Shown here piece by piece: positions 1 to 7,440 of a stretch of 22,611 bases of DNA (positions within the stretch are counted from its first letter, which is position 1; the number at the start of each line of letters is the position of its first letter). This DNA is from CAYZWU01 sp964482235. GTDB lineage: Bacteria > Planctomycetota > B15-G4 > CAYZWU01. Made by a program: the position numbers and the translations under genes. The DNA lies in the NCBI GenBank assembly GCA_964482235.1, contig CAYZWU010000071.1:1-22611 (forward strand), given 5' to 3'. The notes under the pieces were generated by a model. The model saw only the letters and a program-made list of their open reading frames with translations. It was not told the origin of the DNA and ran no database searches.

Positions 1-818
1 GGACCGGCGTAGCGCATCTCCATCGGGTAGCCGCCCTGGAGCACGCGCTCGGAGCGGAAGTAGTTGTCCACCAGGGCGTCGATGGCCTTGACGCGAGTCT
101 CGGCAGGGATATCGCCCGGTTTCAGCTTACCCACCAGCTGGTGGATGTAAACGCCGTCGCAGACCTCGACGGCAACCCAGGCGAGATAGGCGTGGGAGTT
201 GTGCATCGGATTGCGGAGCTGCAGGGCAGCCACGGTGTTCCAGCCGCGCTCCTCGAAGATCTTCCTGGAATCGGCGGGACGCTGATAGATTTCCTTGAAC
301 TCTTCCGGGTAGAAGCTCTCGGAGAGAACCTTGATCGGGCCGGCCAGGTTGACGTCCTTCTGCTCCATCACCTTGGCCACGCCGGGATGAGCCGTGTCGG
401 TGGTGGTGAAGACGCACTGGCACTCGTGCGCCTTGTCTATGGTATATTTTTCGGTTACCTTCATGGTGGCGATCAGCTCGTTGTTCTCCTCGTCCCAGAG
501 AGCAACCTTGTCGCCGTCGTTGAGCGAATCGGCAGTGGCCTTGTCCGCGGAAAGCGTGATGGGGATCGGCCAGAAGAGTCCGTTGCTCATGGTCATGTCG
601 TCGCAGACACCCTGCCAGTCCGCCTTGTTCATGAAACCGTCGAGCGGAGTGAAGGCACCGATGCCCAGCATGATGCAGTCGCTCGTCTCGCGGGACGTCA
701 TCATGACCTTGGGTAGGGTCTCTGCTTTCGCCAACTCGGCCTTGAGTGCGTCGCCCTCCAGAAGGAGAGGCTTCAGCTCGCCACCGCCGTGAGGATTTAC
801 TAGATTGACTTTAGACAT
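1..818 (-). CDS. sat: Sulfate adenylyltransferase (ATP sulfurylase), 5' part only
   Basis: This is the first 272 codons of ATP sulfurylase, which interconverts ATP plus sulfate and APS plus pyrophosphate in the cytoplasm. The gene runs off the left window edge, so the C-terminal half is missing. The protein begins MSKVNLVNPHGGGELKPLL, typical of Sat from dissimilatory sulfate/sulfur metabolisers. It contains the PUA-like N-domain (FTPLDGFMNKADW) and the nucleotide/sulfate-binding segment QLRNPMHNSH, followed by GKLKPGDIPAETR and, at the edge, EMRYAGP. Within the binding segment the Gln, Arg and both His of the family Q-x-R-N-P-x-H-x-x-H pattern are kept, while the commoner HRxHE is HNSHA. The ATG at 818 is preceded by AAAAGGATGG, a fair ribosome binding site. 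The gene is transcribed away from the GHMP kinase gene. It could serve dissimilatory sulfate reduction, sulfur oxidation or assimilation; no apr or dsr genes are visible to decide. Confidence 0.93.
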   Translation of the reverse strand, partial: MSKVNLVNPHGGGELKPLLLEGDALKAELAKAETLPKVMMTSRETSDCIMLGIGAFTPLDGFMNKADWQGVCDDMTMSNGLFWPIPITLSADKATADSLNDGDKVALWDEENNELIATMKVTEKYTIDKAHECQCVFTTTDTAHPGVAKVMEQKDVNLAGPIKVLSESFYPEEFKEIYQRPADSRKIFEERGWNTVAALQLRNPMHNSHAYLAWVAVEVCDGVYIHQLVGKLKPGDIPAETRVKAIDALVDNYFRSERVLQGGYPMEMRYAG

Positions 819-1241
819 TTGGGACCATCCTTTTCCTATTTGTCACTGATTGGTTCGAAGTAGAACGAAGAGATCGGTACAATTCTGTTGATAAAAACAA
901 GAAAAAGCACCATATCAAGAAAAAAAACCGCCCTGCCCCCCTGCTTGGAAAGCCCAGCGGGAAAACCGAAAATCATCGACCACAACCCCCTGAGAAATAA
1001 CAAATTAAAAGCATCAAAATATACTGTTATAAAAGCGGATTCCATGATATTAGCATTTTTCATATCTAATTACTCTTTCGCAGAATGCCCTTGGGGGTGC
1101 ATGTCATAATTGCTTTGGATTAAAGGAATTATAAAATCAATCACTTGAAGATTTGAAAAAAGCTGCTTTGATATGAATTGTCTGAAACAAAAAAAGCCGC
1201 AAAACCACACGGAAACAACATTTGAAAGGTGATGGAACATC
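819..1241. promoter_or_regulatory. AT-rich divergent intergenic region between sat and the GHMP kinase gene
   Basis: These 423 nt are clearly more AT-rich than the flanking genes and must hold the promoters of two diverging genes. Several AT hexamers occur (TATACT near 1020, TTATAA near 1027, TATAAA at 1130-1135), but I found no convincingly spaced -35/-10 pair. The small ORFs here lack a ribosome binding site and recognisable protein features. I recognise no riboswitch. The long leader on either side leaves room for regulation. Confidence 0.45.
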
Positions 1242-3086
1242 ATGACTGATAAAAAGTTCGAGCTGTTCGTGACCGGAAGGAAACCGTCCGAGCTACTCGG
1301 TCAGATCGAAAGCCAGGTGTTTCTTGACCTTCTGAAAACCACCGCATATCCGGGAGCCGACCGCGAAGAGCTCCTTGGCCACGCGGCCCGCTACCGCACC
1401 TGCCTCGAGTTCCATCTCGACACTTTCGGGGATCAGGCCGGCTTTCTTCTCAGGGCGCCCGGGCGGCTTAACATCTTCACCGAGTATCTCGACATGTGCG
1501 GCGGCGACCACCTCTCGGCCACGATGGACAGGGACATCCCGGTCTTCATGACCCCGTCGCCCGATGGCGGCGCCGGGGTGCGGGTGGCCAACACCTCCCC
1601 GATCTTCAAGGATCAGGAGTTCTCGGTGGACGGCGAGTTCGCACGCTTCGCCGAAGGGTGCAGCAGCAGGACACGTGAAGCCTGGAAAGAGCATTCATGG
1701 CAGCACCCCCATCGCGATCGGCGCAAGGGCGACTGGACCAACTATCTGATCGGGCCCTGGCTCCGTGCTGCCTGGGAGTGGCCGGATATTCCGATCCGCG
1801 GCGCTGATCTCACGATCGGGCCTTCCACCGTCCCGATCCGGGGAGGAACGAGTTCATCCTCCGCCCTGGTGGTCCTCTCCTTCCTCTCATTCTGGCTGAG
1901 CAACGGGCACCGCGTGCCGCCCACGGACATCCGCCGGGTCTGCCGCCTCCTGGGCGAGGCGGAATGGTACGTAGGAACGCGAGGCGGCGCCAACGACCAG
2001 ACCACGATCCTCCGCGGCGAGGCCAACGGGATCCTCTACAACCTCCACCACCTCTCCCTCCTCGACTCCCGCGCCCTGCCGTGGATCGAGGGCGTGGAGA
2101 TGATTCTCTGCAACTCCCTGTGGGAAGCCGACAAGGCTCTCGGCGCCAACACCACCTTCAACCTTCGGATGACGTGGATCGATCTGGCCGAGAACTATCT
2201 CGCCACGGTCATCCCGGCGCTCGGAAAGGAAGCGGCCGACAACGGCAAGCTCGATCCGGGCTGGATCTACCGGTTCATCATAGCGAAATACAACTATCTC
2301 CCGGCCGGGCCTTTCCCTGTCCTGGAGGCGGACTCGAGCGTGCTCCGCAGGATCGAGGACCGGTTCCAGAGGCTCGGCAGCCTCGATGCCACGCTCCTCG
2401 ACGTGAGCTGGGAGGTGGCGGGCGAACTGCCCCGCCTGCTTCCGGAGAGAGCGACGATGAAAGAAGTGGCCAAGGTGCTCGGAATCAGCCGGGTCGAGGC
2501 GATGAAACGGTTCGCCGTGCCGGGTGCGGACGATTCGGAGTACAAGCTGCGGCAGACGGCGCTCTTCTTCCTGAAGGAAAACCGCATGAGCCGCGAGCTG
2601 GAACAGACACTGCTCGAAGCGGATGGGAGGCTGAAATCAGGGGAGATAACGGTCGACTCGGTGGCCTACCAGGTCTACTGCAGCAAGATCGCCTCCGGGA
2701 TGAACAACATCAGGGAGGCGCTTCGTAACGACTTCGAGGTGAGCTCACCCCAGCTCGAACGCCTCGTCGCCATTGCTCTGCGAGGTCCGGGAGCCATGGG
2801 AGTCAAGCTGACCGGTGCCGGCGGCGGCGGCTGCATCTGCATCCTCGTGGAGAACGGCTCGGCTCCCCGGATGATGGAGTGGCTCGACAAGGAGTATTTC
2901 GGCAGGGCGGAAAATTTCAGGGAATACCGGGCCATCCTCGAACGGTTCTCCACATCCTCCGAACCGGATGAGCGAAGCTTGGGTGAGGAGAAGAAGGCAA
3001 ACCTCGAGGAAGCGCTTGCCAACCTCGATTCGGCCAGGATGACGGTCCGGTTCTCCAGCGGTGCCGGCCCGCTGGACCTCGGATAG
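1242..3086 (+). CDS. GHMP-family sugar kinase (galactokinase-like), unusually long
   Basis: A 614-aa cytoplasmic GHMP-superfamily kinase that should phosphorylate a sugar or related small molecule with ATP. All three family motifs are present: RAPGRLNIFTEYLDMCGG at 71-88 (galactokinase-type signature), the Gly/Ser-rich ATP loop IRGGTSSSSALV at 199-210, and VKLTGAGGGGCICI at 521-534. GTRGGANDQ at 245-253 matches the galactokinase segment carrying the catalytic Asp, here D252. Two things are odd. Galactokinases are usually about 350-420 aa, whereas here about 265 residues separate the catalytic Asp from motif 3. The sugar-contacting GEH-TD of galactokinase reads TEY-LD, so galactose is doubtful as substrate. 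The start is supported by AAGGTGAT about 9 nt upstream; two nearby upstream starts are out of frame. The gene ends 9 nt from the convergent TPR gene. Alternatives are an arabinokinase, glucuronokinase or other sugar kinase; the substrate is unknown. Confidence 0.85.
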   Translation: MTDKKFELFVTGRKPSELLGQIESQVFLDLLKTTAYPGADREELLGHAARYRTCLEFHLDTFGDQAGFLLRAPGRLNIFTEYLDMCGGDHLSATMDRDIPVFMTPSPDGGAGVRVANTSPIFKDQEFSVDGEFARFAEGCSSRTREAWKEHSWQHPHRDRRKGDWTNYLIGPWLRAAWEWPDIPIRGADLTIGPSTVPIRGGTSSSSALVVLSFLSFWLSNGHRVPPTDIRRVCRLLGEAEWYVGTRGGANDQTTILRGEANGILYNLHHLSLLDSRALPWIEGVEMILCNSLWEADKALGANTTFNLRMTWIDLAENYLATVIPALGKEAADNGKLDPGWIYRFIIAKYNYLPAGPFPVLEADSSVLRRIEDRFQRLGSLDATLLDVSWEVAGELPRLLPERATMKEVAKVLGISRVEAMKRFAVPGADDSEYKLRQTALFFLKENRMSRELEQTLLEADGRLKSGEITVDSVAYQVYCSKIASGMNNIREALRNDFEVSSPQLERLVAIALRGPGAMGVKLTGAGGGGCICILVENGSAPRMMEWLDKEYFGRAENFREYRAILERFSTSSEPDERSLGEEKKANLEEALANLDSARMTVRFSSGAGPLDLG

Positions 3087-3095
3087 AACAGGGGC

Positions 3096-4001
3096 TCAAT
3101 TTGTATTATCAGTGGAAGAGCCCGCCCCCTCCTCTTCCTCCGCCTCGGCCAGGAGCCTGTCGCGCGTGCTCTTCATCGACCTCTCGGTCATCACGTCGGC
3201 CGCTCCGTCGCAGGCTGCGTCGAGGAGCCTCTGCCCTTCCTCCCTCTCGCCCCTGGTCCAGAGAAGGCGGCCCAGGTTGAACAGGGACGGAACGTGGCCC
3301 GGATCCTTGCCGAGGGCGGCAAGGTAGGCTTTTTCCGCCAGATCCGGCTTCTTTTCCCCCTCGAAAACGACAGCCCGATTGAAATCCGCATCGGGAAGCG
3401 CGGGATCGACGCGGCCGGCACGATCGAACAGAGCCAGGGCATCGCCGCTGCTTCCGGCCTTGAAGCGGACCGATCCGAGCAGGATCAGGGCCCGGGCGTC
3501 GGCGACCGATTCCGGATCGATCGGATCGAGACAGTCAGCCGCCTCGTCGTAACGTCCCATCTCGAAAAGGACTGTGCCGAGGAGCAGCCTTGTCCGCCGC
3601 CTGCCCTTGTCCCGGATCAGGCATTCCCTGAGCTGATCCACGGCCTGGCGCTCCCAGCCGGCCTCGAGAAGCGCCTCGCCTCTCTGATAAAGGAGAACGG
3701 GTTCGTGGGGCCGCCCCTCGAGAGCGTGATCGAGGTAGGTCACGGCCTGGCCGGGCTGCTCCTGCCGCCGGGCGATCTGCGCCGCAGCCTCGAAGGCTCG
3801 CGATTGCGAGGCAGGCGGTCCGGCCCATCCGGTCAGCAGGGCGAGAGCCTGGCCGATCTCGCCATCGGACTCGAGACGCAGCGCCTCGAAAATCACCGGG
3901 CCGGCCCCGGAGCCGCCCGGAGGCTCTTCGCTGTCAGGAGCGGAGCAGCCGCAAAAAACCGCTGCAATCAGGAGGGGCGCGAGGACCCGATCGATTCCCA
4001 T
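3096..4001 (-). CDS. TPR-repeat putative lipoprotein
   Basis: A 301-aa exported protein with an N-terminal signal sequence (MGIDRVLAPLLIAAVFCGCS) that ends in a possible but non-ideal lipobox, with C19 as the candidate lipidated residue. The rest is almost entirely helical tetratricopeptide repeats, seen as recurring patterns such as EPVLLYQRGEALLEAGW, RTRLLLGTVLFEMGRYDEA and VPSLFNLGRLLWTRGEREEG, up to about residue 270. The tail is acidic (AEEEEGAGS). TPRs serve as protein-protein docking surfaces, and no catalytic domain is visible. A strong AGGAGG sits 9 nt before the ATG. The gene lies 54 nt downstream of the HEAT-repeat gene on the same strand, so the two are probably one operon. Partner and role are unknown. 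Confidence 0.85.
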   Translation of the reverse strand: MGIDRVLAPLLIAAVFCGCSAPDSEEPPGGSGAGPVIFEALRLESDGEIGQALALLTGWAGPPASQSRAFEAAAQIARRQEQPGQAVTYLDHALEGRPHEPVLLYQRGEALLEAGWERQAVDQLRECLIRDKGRRRTRLLLGTVLFEMGRYDEAADCLDPIDPESVADARALILLGSVRFKAGSSGDALALFDRAGRVDPALPDADFNRAVVFEGEKKPDLAEKAYLAALGKDPGHVPSLFNLGRLLWTRGEREEGQRLLDAACDGAADVMTERSMKSTRDRLLAEAEEEEGAGSSTDNTN

Positions 4002-4055
4002 GAAGATATGCCTCCTGTTGGAAGGATGCGCACCAGCAGGCCGTTGATGAATCCG

Positions 4056-5444
4056 CTAATCCTCTTCCAGCTTGAACTTGCTCTTGTTCTTCTTCCACCA
4101 GTCGCGCCAGCGATCCCTGTCCCAGCCGAACTTCTGGCCCGTCAGCTTCTCGAGCGACTTGGTCAGGCTCCGCGACACGGCTGCCATGGCGCCGCGCCCT
4201 CCCACGTAGAGCATGCCGATCAGCGCATCCACCGACTTCTTCGAGCGGATGTTGCCGAGGGCGTCGATCTTCGCCTGGGCGGCCTGGATGCCGGCCAATC
4301 CGTCCTTCTGGTTCCAGAGGTTCTTCGAGAGGTGCGGGATCGCCTTCGGATCGCCGATGTCGCCCAGCGCGATGACGATGGCGATGTAGACATCGAAGTT
4401 TTTCGCGTTTGGCTTCATCGCCTTCGTGAGCTGAGGCACCACCTTGCGGCACCTCATCGCCCCGAGGGCCGAGGCCGCCTCCCTGCGAATCTCGAGATCC
4501 TTGTCCTTCAGCCCCTTCTTGACGATCGATGCGGCGGCCAGATCGTGCCCCGTCTCCTCGAGCCTCTTCATCCCCTCGCGCTTCTCGTAGGTCGACATCT
4601 TGGAGTACTGCTTCTCGTACTCCTTGACAAGCGCCTTGACCTCCGCGATGTCCACGTCGGCCATCTCGGCTGTCTTGCCGTTGATCTTCCTGTACTGGAG
4701 CGAGAAGGCCATCTCGTTGTTGCCCGTCCGGGCGGTGACCTTGGTCGGCAGGTTGAACTTGCCCACTTCGCGGTATCCGGAATAGATGAGGTAGACCTCG
4801 TTGCCCCGCGTCTCGTCATCCCCCACAGGGGCCACGACCTTCTCGGTCAGGAGAAAATGCTGCTTTTCCCTGGTGAAGGTCGGGTCCATGGCCACGGCCG
4901 TGTCGCGCAGCCTGACGACGGCGCTGACGATGAGGCTCGTCTCCGCGTCGAAGACGACCTTGCCGCGCGCCTCCCCCTCGAAGAAGATGTCGAGGATCAT
5001 GGTCTTCCCCTCGTTCCGGACGGCGAGCTCCCGCTCCTCGAGGAAGGGGAAGATTCCCCCGCCCACGATATCCCTCCAGAGGCCGGTGAAAGGCTCCCGG
5101 ATGACCCGTCGTATGGCACCGGGAACGCCCTGGACCTCGAGATCCTCCGACGCCGGAGCCTGCCATCCGTAATCGATGGTGATATCATCGAGATATTGCC
5201 TGAGCCGCGGTTCGCCGCTGCTTCTCAGCTTCAGCGTCATGGCAAAGGACTCGAGACCGCTGCGATAGGGGAGGTTGTACTTCTTGGCCGCCTCGTCGAG
5301 GAACGCCCTGGCCGCTTCCATGTCCTCCTGGGAAGGGCCGGCTTCCTCGTCCTGGGCGCTCGAAGGCCGAACTTCGCTCAAACCTGCCAGAACGGCGAGA
5401 ACGAGCGACAGGATAAAGAACTTGCGACTGTATCTCAGAGTCAT
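4056..5444 (-). CDS. Exported HEAT-repeat protein with Trp-rich C-terminal tail
   Basis: Starting at the Met at 5444 gives 462 aa with a clean signal peptide (MTLRYSRKFFILSLVLAVLA, then a site near PSSAQ), so export across the inner membrane is expected. The N-terminal half is beta-rich with the motif YREVGKFNLPTKVTA, recalling LolA-like lipoprotein-binding half-barrels (weak inference). From about residue 290, HEAT/armadillo-type helical repeats appear: IRREAASALGAMRCRKVVPQ, AIVIALGDIGDPKAIPHL and IDALGNIRSKKSVDALIG. The protein ends GWDRDRWRDWWKKNKSKF, a Trp-rich tail that I recall from HEAT proteins of Planctomycetes-type bacteria. The frame stays open to an ATG at 5555, and a GGAG precedes an ATG at 5513. 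Those starts would place 23-37 residues before the signal peptide, so I prefer 5444 (GGGGA upstream). It is likely first in an operon with the TPR lipoprotein. Confidence 0.82.
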   Translation of the reverse strand: MTLRYSRKFFILSLVLAVLAGLSEVRPSSAQDEEAGPSQEDMEAARAFLDEAAKKYNLPYRSGLESFAMTLKLRSSGEPRLRQYLDDITIDYGWQAPASEDLEVQGVPGAIRRVIREPFTGLWRDIVGGGIFPFLEERELAVRNEGKTMILDIFFEGEARGKVVFDAETSLIVSAVVRLRDTAVAMDPTFTREKQHFLLTEKVVAPVGDDETRGNEVYLIYSGYREVGKFNLPTKVTARTGNNEMAFSLQYRKINGKTAEMADVDIAEVKALVKEYEKQYSKMSTYEKREGMKRLEETGHDLAAASIVKKGLKDKDLEIRREAASALGAMRCRKVVPQLTKAMKPNAKNFDVYIAIVIALGDIGDPKAIPHLSKNLWNQKDGLAGIQAAQAKIDALGNIRSKKSVDALIGMLYVGGRGAMAAVSRSLTKSLEKLTGQKFGWDRDRWRDWWKKNKSKFKLEED

Positions 5445-5554
5445 CGCCAGATCCCCACAAACACCGTTTTTGAACAGACCGCTCGATGCGGTATCCTGGT
5501 CAAGGCCTTTCATGACATGATACTCCAACTTCAACGGAATATGAACCGTTCTCA

Positions 5555-5564
5555 TCCTATAGGA
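5555..5564. promoter_or_regulatory. 10-bp perfect palindrome TCCTATAGGA
   Basis: A perfect 10-bp inverted repeat lies upstream of the HEAT gene and just left of the tandem repeat array. It could be a small operator, but a 10-bp palindrome can occur by chance and no second copy was noticed. Low confidence. Confidence 0.15.
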
Positions 5565-5581
5565 GGTGCGGGCTCCGCGCG

Positions 5582-5862
5582 CAACGGATTACGGACACCG
5601 TCCACAACGGGTGCAAGAGTTGCGGACTCCGTCCACAACGGGTGTAAGAGTTGCGGACTTCGTCCACAACGGGTGTAAGAGTTGCGGACTTCGTCCACAA
5701 CGGGTGTAAGAGTTGNNNNNNNNNNNNNNNNNNNNNNNNNNNNNNNNNNNNNNNNNNNNNNNNNNNNNNNNNNNNNNNNNNNNNNNNNNNNNNNNNNNNN
5801 NNNNNNNNNNNNNNNCGGACTTCGTCCACAACGGGTTACGGCTACCAACCGCAACGGGTTAC
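5582..5862. repeat. 31-bp tandem repeat array with two internal dyads, interrupted by an assembly gap
   Basis: Direct repeats with an exact 31-bp period start at 5603, 5634, 5665 and 5696. Each begins CCACAACGGGTG and ends with CGGAC-N3-GT. A further copy resumes at 5816 after the N run. Two inverted repeats recur in each unit: GGAC-N3-GTCC (5593-5603, 5624-5634, 5655-5665, 5686-5696, 5817-5827) and CAAC-N10-GTTG (for example 5605-5622). The three-base loop varies (ACC, TCC, TTC) while the GGAC/GTCC arms do not. The array is bordered by diverged units CAACGGRTTAC at 5582-5592, 5829-5839 and 5852-5862. A 31-bp period shifts reading frame at each unit, so the repeat is not coding. No spacers separate the units, so it is not a CRISPR. 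It lies between divergent genes; its role is unknown. Confidence 0.9.
5716..5815. other. Assembly gap of 100 N inside the repeat array
   Basis: Exactly 100 N lie inside the repeat, a common placeholder for a gap of unknown size. The base before the gap ends a unit at GTTG and the base after resumes at CGGAC, which is the next base in the repeat phase. The true gap is therefore expected to be a multiple of 31 bp, which 100 is not. Confidence 0.97.
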
Positions 5863-5904
5863 AATAGAAAAAGGCATCCGCGACAAGGGGACCGTGAGTA
5901 ACCC

Positions 5905-5934
5905 TTGAAATAGCCGAACGATCTGGACAATAAT
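5905..5934 (+). promoter_or_regulatory. Candidate sigma70-type promoter for the sulfatase-fold gene cluster
   Basis: TTGAAA at 5905-5910 and AATAAT at 5929-5934, separated by 18 bp, each match the housekeeping consensus at five of six positions. Transcription would start near 5941, giving a leader of about 68 nt before the ATG at 6009. It sits just right of the repeat array, on the side facing the plus-strand genes. This is a sequence match only. Confidence 0.4.
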
Positions 5935-6008
5935 CTTCTCCATCGATCCGCGGCGCGGCCTTCCAGGTTCCTATCGAAGCGAGATCTTCTTGAGTAGAGA
6001 CAATTTTC

Positions 6009-7364
6009 ATGAAAAAAAACGGTAGGCTCGGTCCCGCTCTTGCCGGCGCGGCTCTGGTTCTCGCTCTGATCATCGCGATTATCATGCTCGGAAGGGACCC
6101 GAAGCCGAATGTGCTCCTCGTGGTGGTGGACACGCTGCGAGCCGACCGTCTCGGCTGCTACGGTTTCAGGGAGGACACATCGCCCAACGTGGACAGGCTC
6201 GCCTCGGACGGAATCCTGCTGGAGAAGATGATCTGCCAGGTCCCCCAGACTCTCCCTTCGTTCTGCAGCATCCTTACCGGCACCCATCCCGTCACGCACG
6301 GCGTTCGCGTCAACGGCTTCTTCTCCCTTTCATCGCGTGCCGTCACCCTGGCGGAGATCCTCCGCGACGAGGGGTACAGGACAGGTGCTTTCCTCGCCGG
6401 ATTCCCTCTCGATTCCCGGTTCGGCATGGATCAGGGATTCGACACCTACAGCGACGAGATGGTCTCCCACAGGACAATGCTCGGGCTGAACGAGCAGGAC
6501 GACGGGTCGTTCGACTGGCTCGGCCACGACACCGGTTCGTTCGAGAACACGGCCGACGTGGTGACGAACCGGTTTCTCCGCTGGCTCGACGACAACGGCG
6601 ATGAGCCGTTCTTCGCCCTGGTCCATTATTTCGATCCCCATCACGACTACGCGCCGCCCGCAGCCTTCCGGGGAAGATACCGCCACCCCTACTCGGGCGA
6701 GGTGGCGTACACGGACCAGCAGTTCGGCCGCATCCTGGATAGGCTCCGCGAGCAGGGTCTCGACGAGAACACGCTCGTCATCTTCACGGCGGACCACGGC
6801 GAATGCCTGGGCGAGCACAGGCGCTTCTATCATCAGGACCAGATGGTCGCCGCGGCGATCAACGTCCCCTTCGTGGCCCGGCTGCCCGGAAAGCTGCCGA
6901 AAAATAGTCGCATCCCCGGACTCTGCCGCACCGTGGACATCGTGCCCACGATCCTCGATCTCGTCGACGTCGACATCCCCGACTGCGTCGAGGGATCGAC
7001 CCTGATCCCCGACATCGCGACCGGTTGCGTGCAGGGAAGAAGCTGCTACTTCGAGACGCTCTTCGGCAAGCTCGAGAGCGGCACGGGCATCACCCGCCTC
7101 GGATTCCAGGAAGAAAACTGGAAGCTCGTGCTCAACCGTCTGGAGAATCCGGCCGCCGGCAAGGCAAAGGAGCATGTCGAGCTCTACAACCTGGCCGCCG
7201 ATCCTGAAGAGCGGAACAATCTGAGCGCCACCTATCCCGAGGAGCGCGACCGGATCCGCTCCCTTCTCAAGAAGTTCCTGAGGGAACACCCCCCGGGCCG
7301 CGCCAATCTTCTGACCCCCGACGATGCCACGCGCCGGAAGCTGAAGGCCCTCGGTTACAAGTGA
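6009..7364 (+). CDS. Membrane-anchored sulfatase-fold protein with Thr at the nucleophile position
   Basis: A 451-aa alkaline-phosphatase-superfamily protein (sulfatase-like fold). An uncleaved N-terminal anchor (residues 8-27) precedes NVLLVVVDTLRADRLGCYG, whose D41 is an expected metal ligand. TADHGE at 260-265 supplies another metal-site Asp-His pair. The C-x-P-x-R formylglycine signature of true sulfatases is replaced by TLPSF, so T81 aligns with the nucleophile, as in Thr-dependent relatives such as LtaS and phosphoethanolamine transferases. Sulfate-ester hydrolysis is therefore doubtful; a phosphodiester or transferase reaction in the periplasm is at least as likely. The protein ends LKALGYK, nearly the same as the next gene's LKGLGY. 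The ribosome binding site is weak. It heads the plus-strand cluster behind a candidate promoter and is 76 nt from the second family member. Confidence 0.85.
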   Translation: MKKNGRLGPALAGAALVLALIIAIIMLGRDPKPNVLLVVVDTLRADRLGCYGFREDTSPNVDRLASDGILLEKMICQVPQTLPSFCSILTGTHPVTHGVRVNGFFSLSSRAVTLAEILRDEGYRTGAFLAGFPLDSRFGMDQGFDTYSDEMVSHRTMLGLNEQDDGSFDWLGHDTGSFENTADVVTNRFLRWLDDNGDEPFFALVHYFDPHHDYAPPAAFRGRYRHPYSGEVAYTDQQFGRILDRLREQGLDENTLVIFTADHGECLGEHRRFYHQDQMVAAAINVPFVARLPGKLPKNSRIPGLCRTVDIVPTILDLVDVDIPDCVEGSTLIPDIATGCVQGRSCYFETLFGKLESGTGITRLGFQEENWKLVLNRLENPAAGKAKEHVELYNLAADPEERNNLSATYPEERDRIRSLLKKFLREHPPGRANLLTPDDATRRKLKALGYK

Positions 7365-7440
7365 CATTGAGTTGATTTTGACGCCTCCCTTTGCCAAGAT
7401 GAGCCCCGTTCAGACCTGAAACGATGCGAAAGCGGAAGCC

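Noticed and set aside
836..1109. Small open frames of 73-75 codons in the AT-rich intergenic region
   Set aside because: They overlap each other on opposite strands, lack ribosome binding sites and show no recognisable protein features.
3294..5678. 794-codon open frame on the plus strand opposite the TPR and HEAT genes
   Set aside because: It is antisense to two genes with signal peptides, ribosome binding sites and recognisable repeats. Its own translation is Arg/Leu/Gly-biased with no domain, typical of a shadow frame in GC-rich DNA. It also runs into the tandem repeat.
5582..5862. CRISPR array or integron attC sites
   Set aside because: Repeats are directly adjacent with no unique spacers, no cas or integrase gene is nearby, and the attC core sequences do not fit.
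5557..5908. Short open frames across the tandem repeat and N gap
   Set aside because: The 31-bp period shifts the frame every unit, the frames include undefined residues, and no ribosome binding site was seen.
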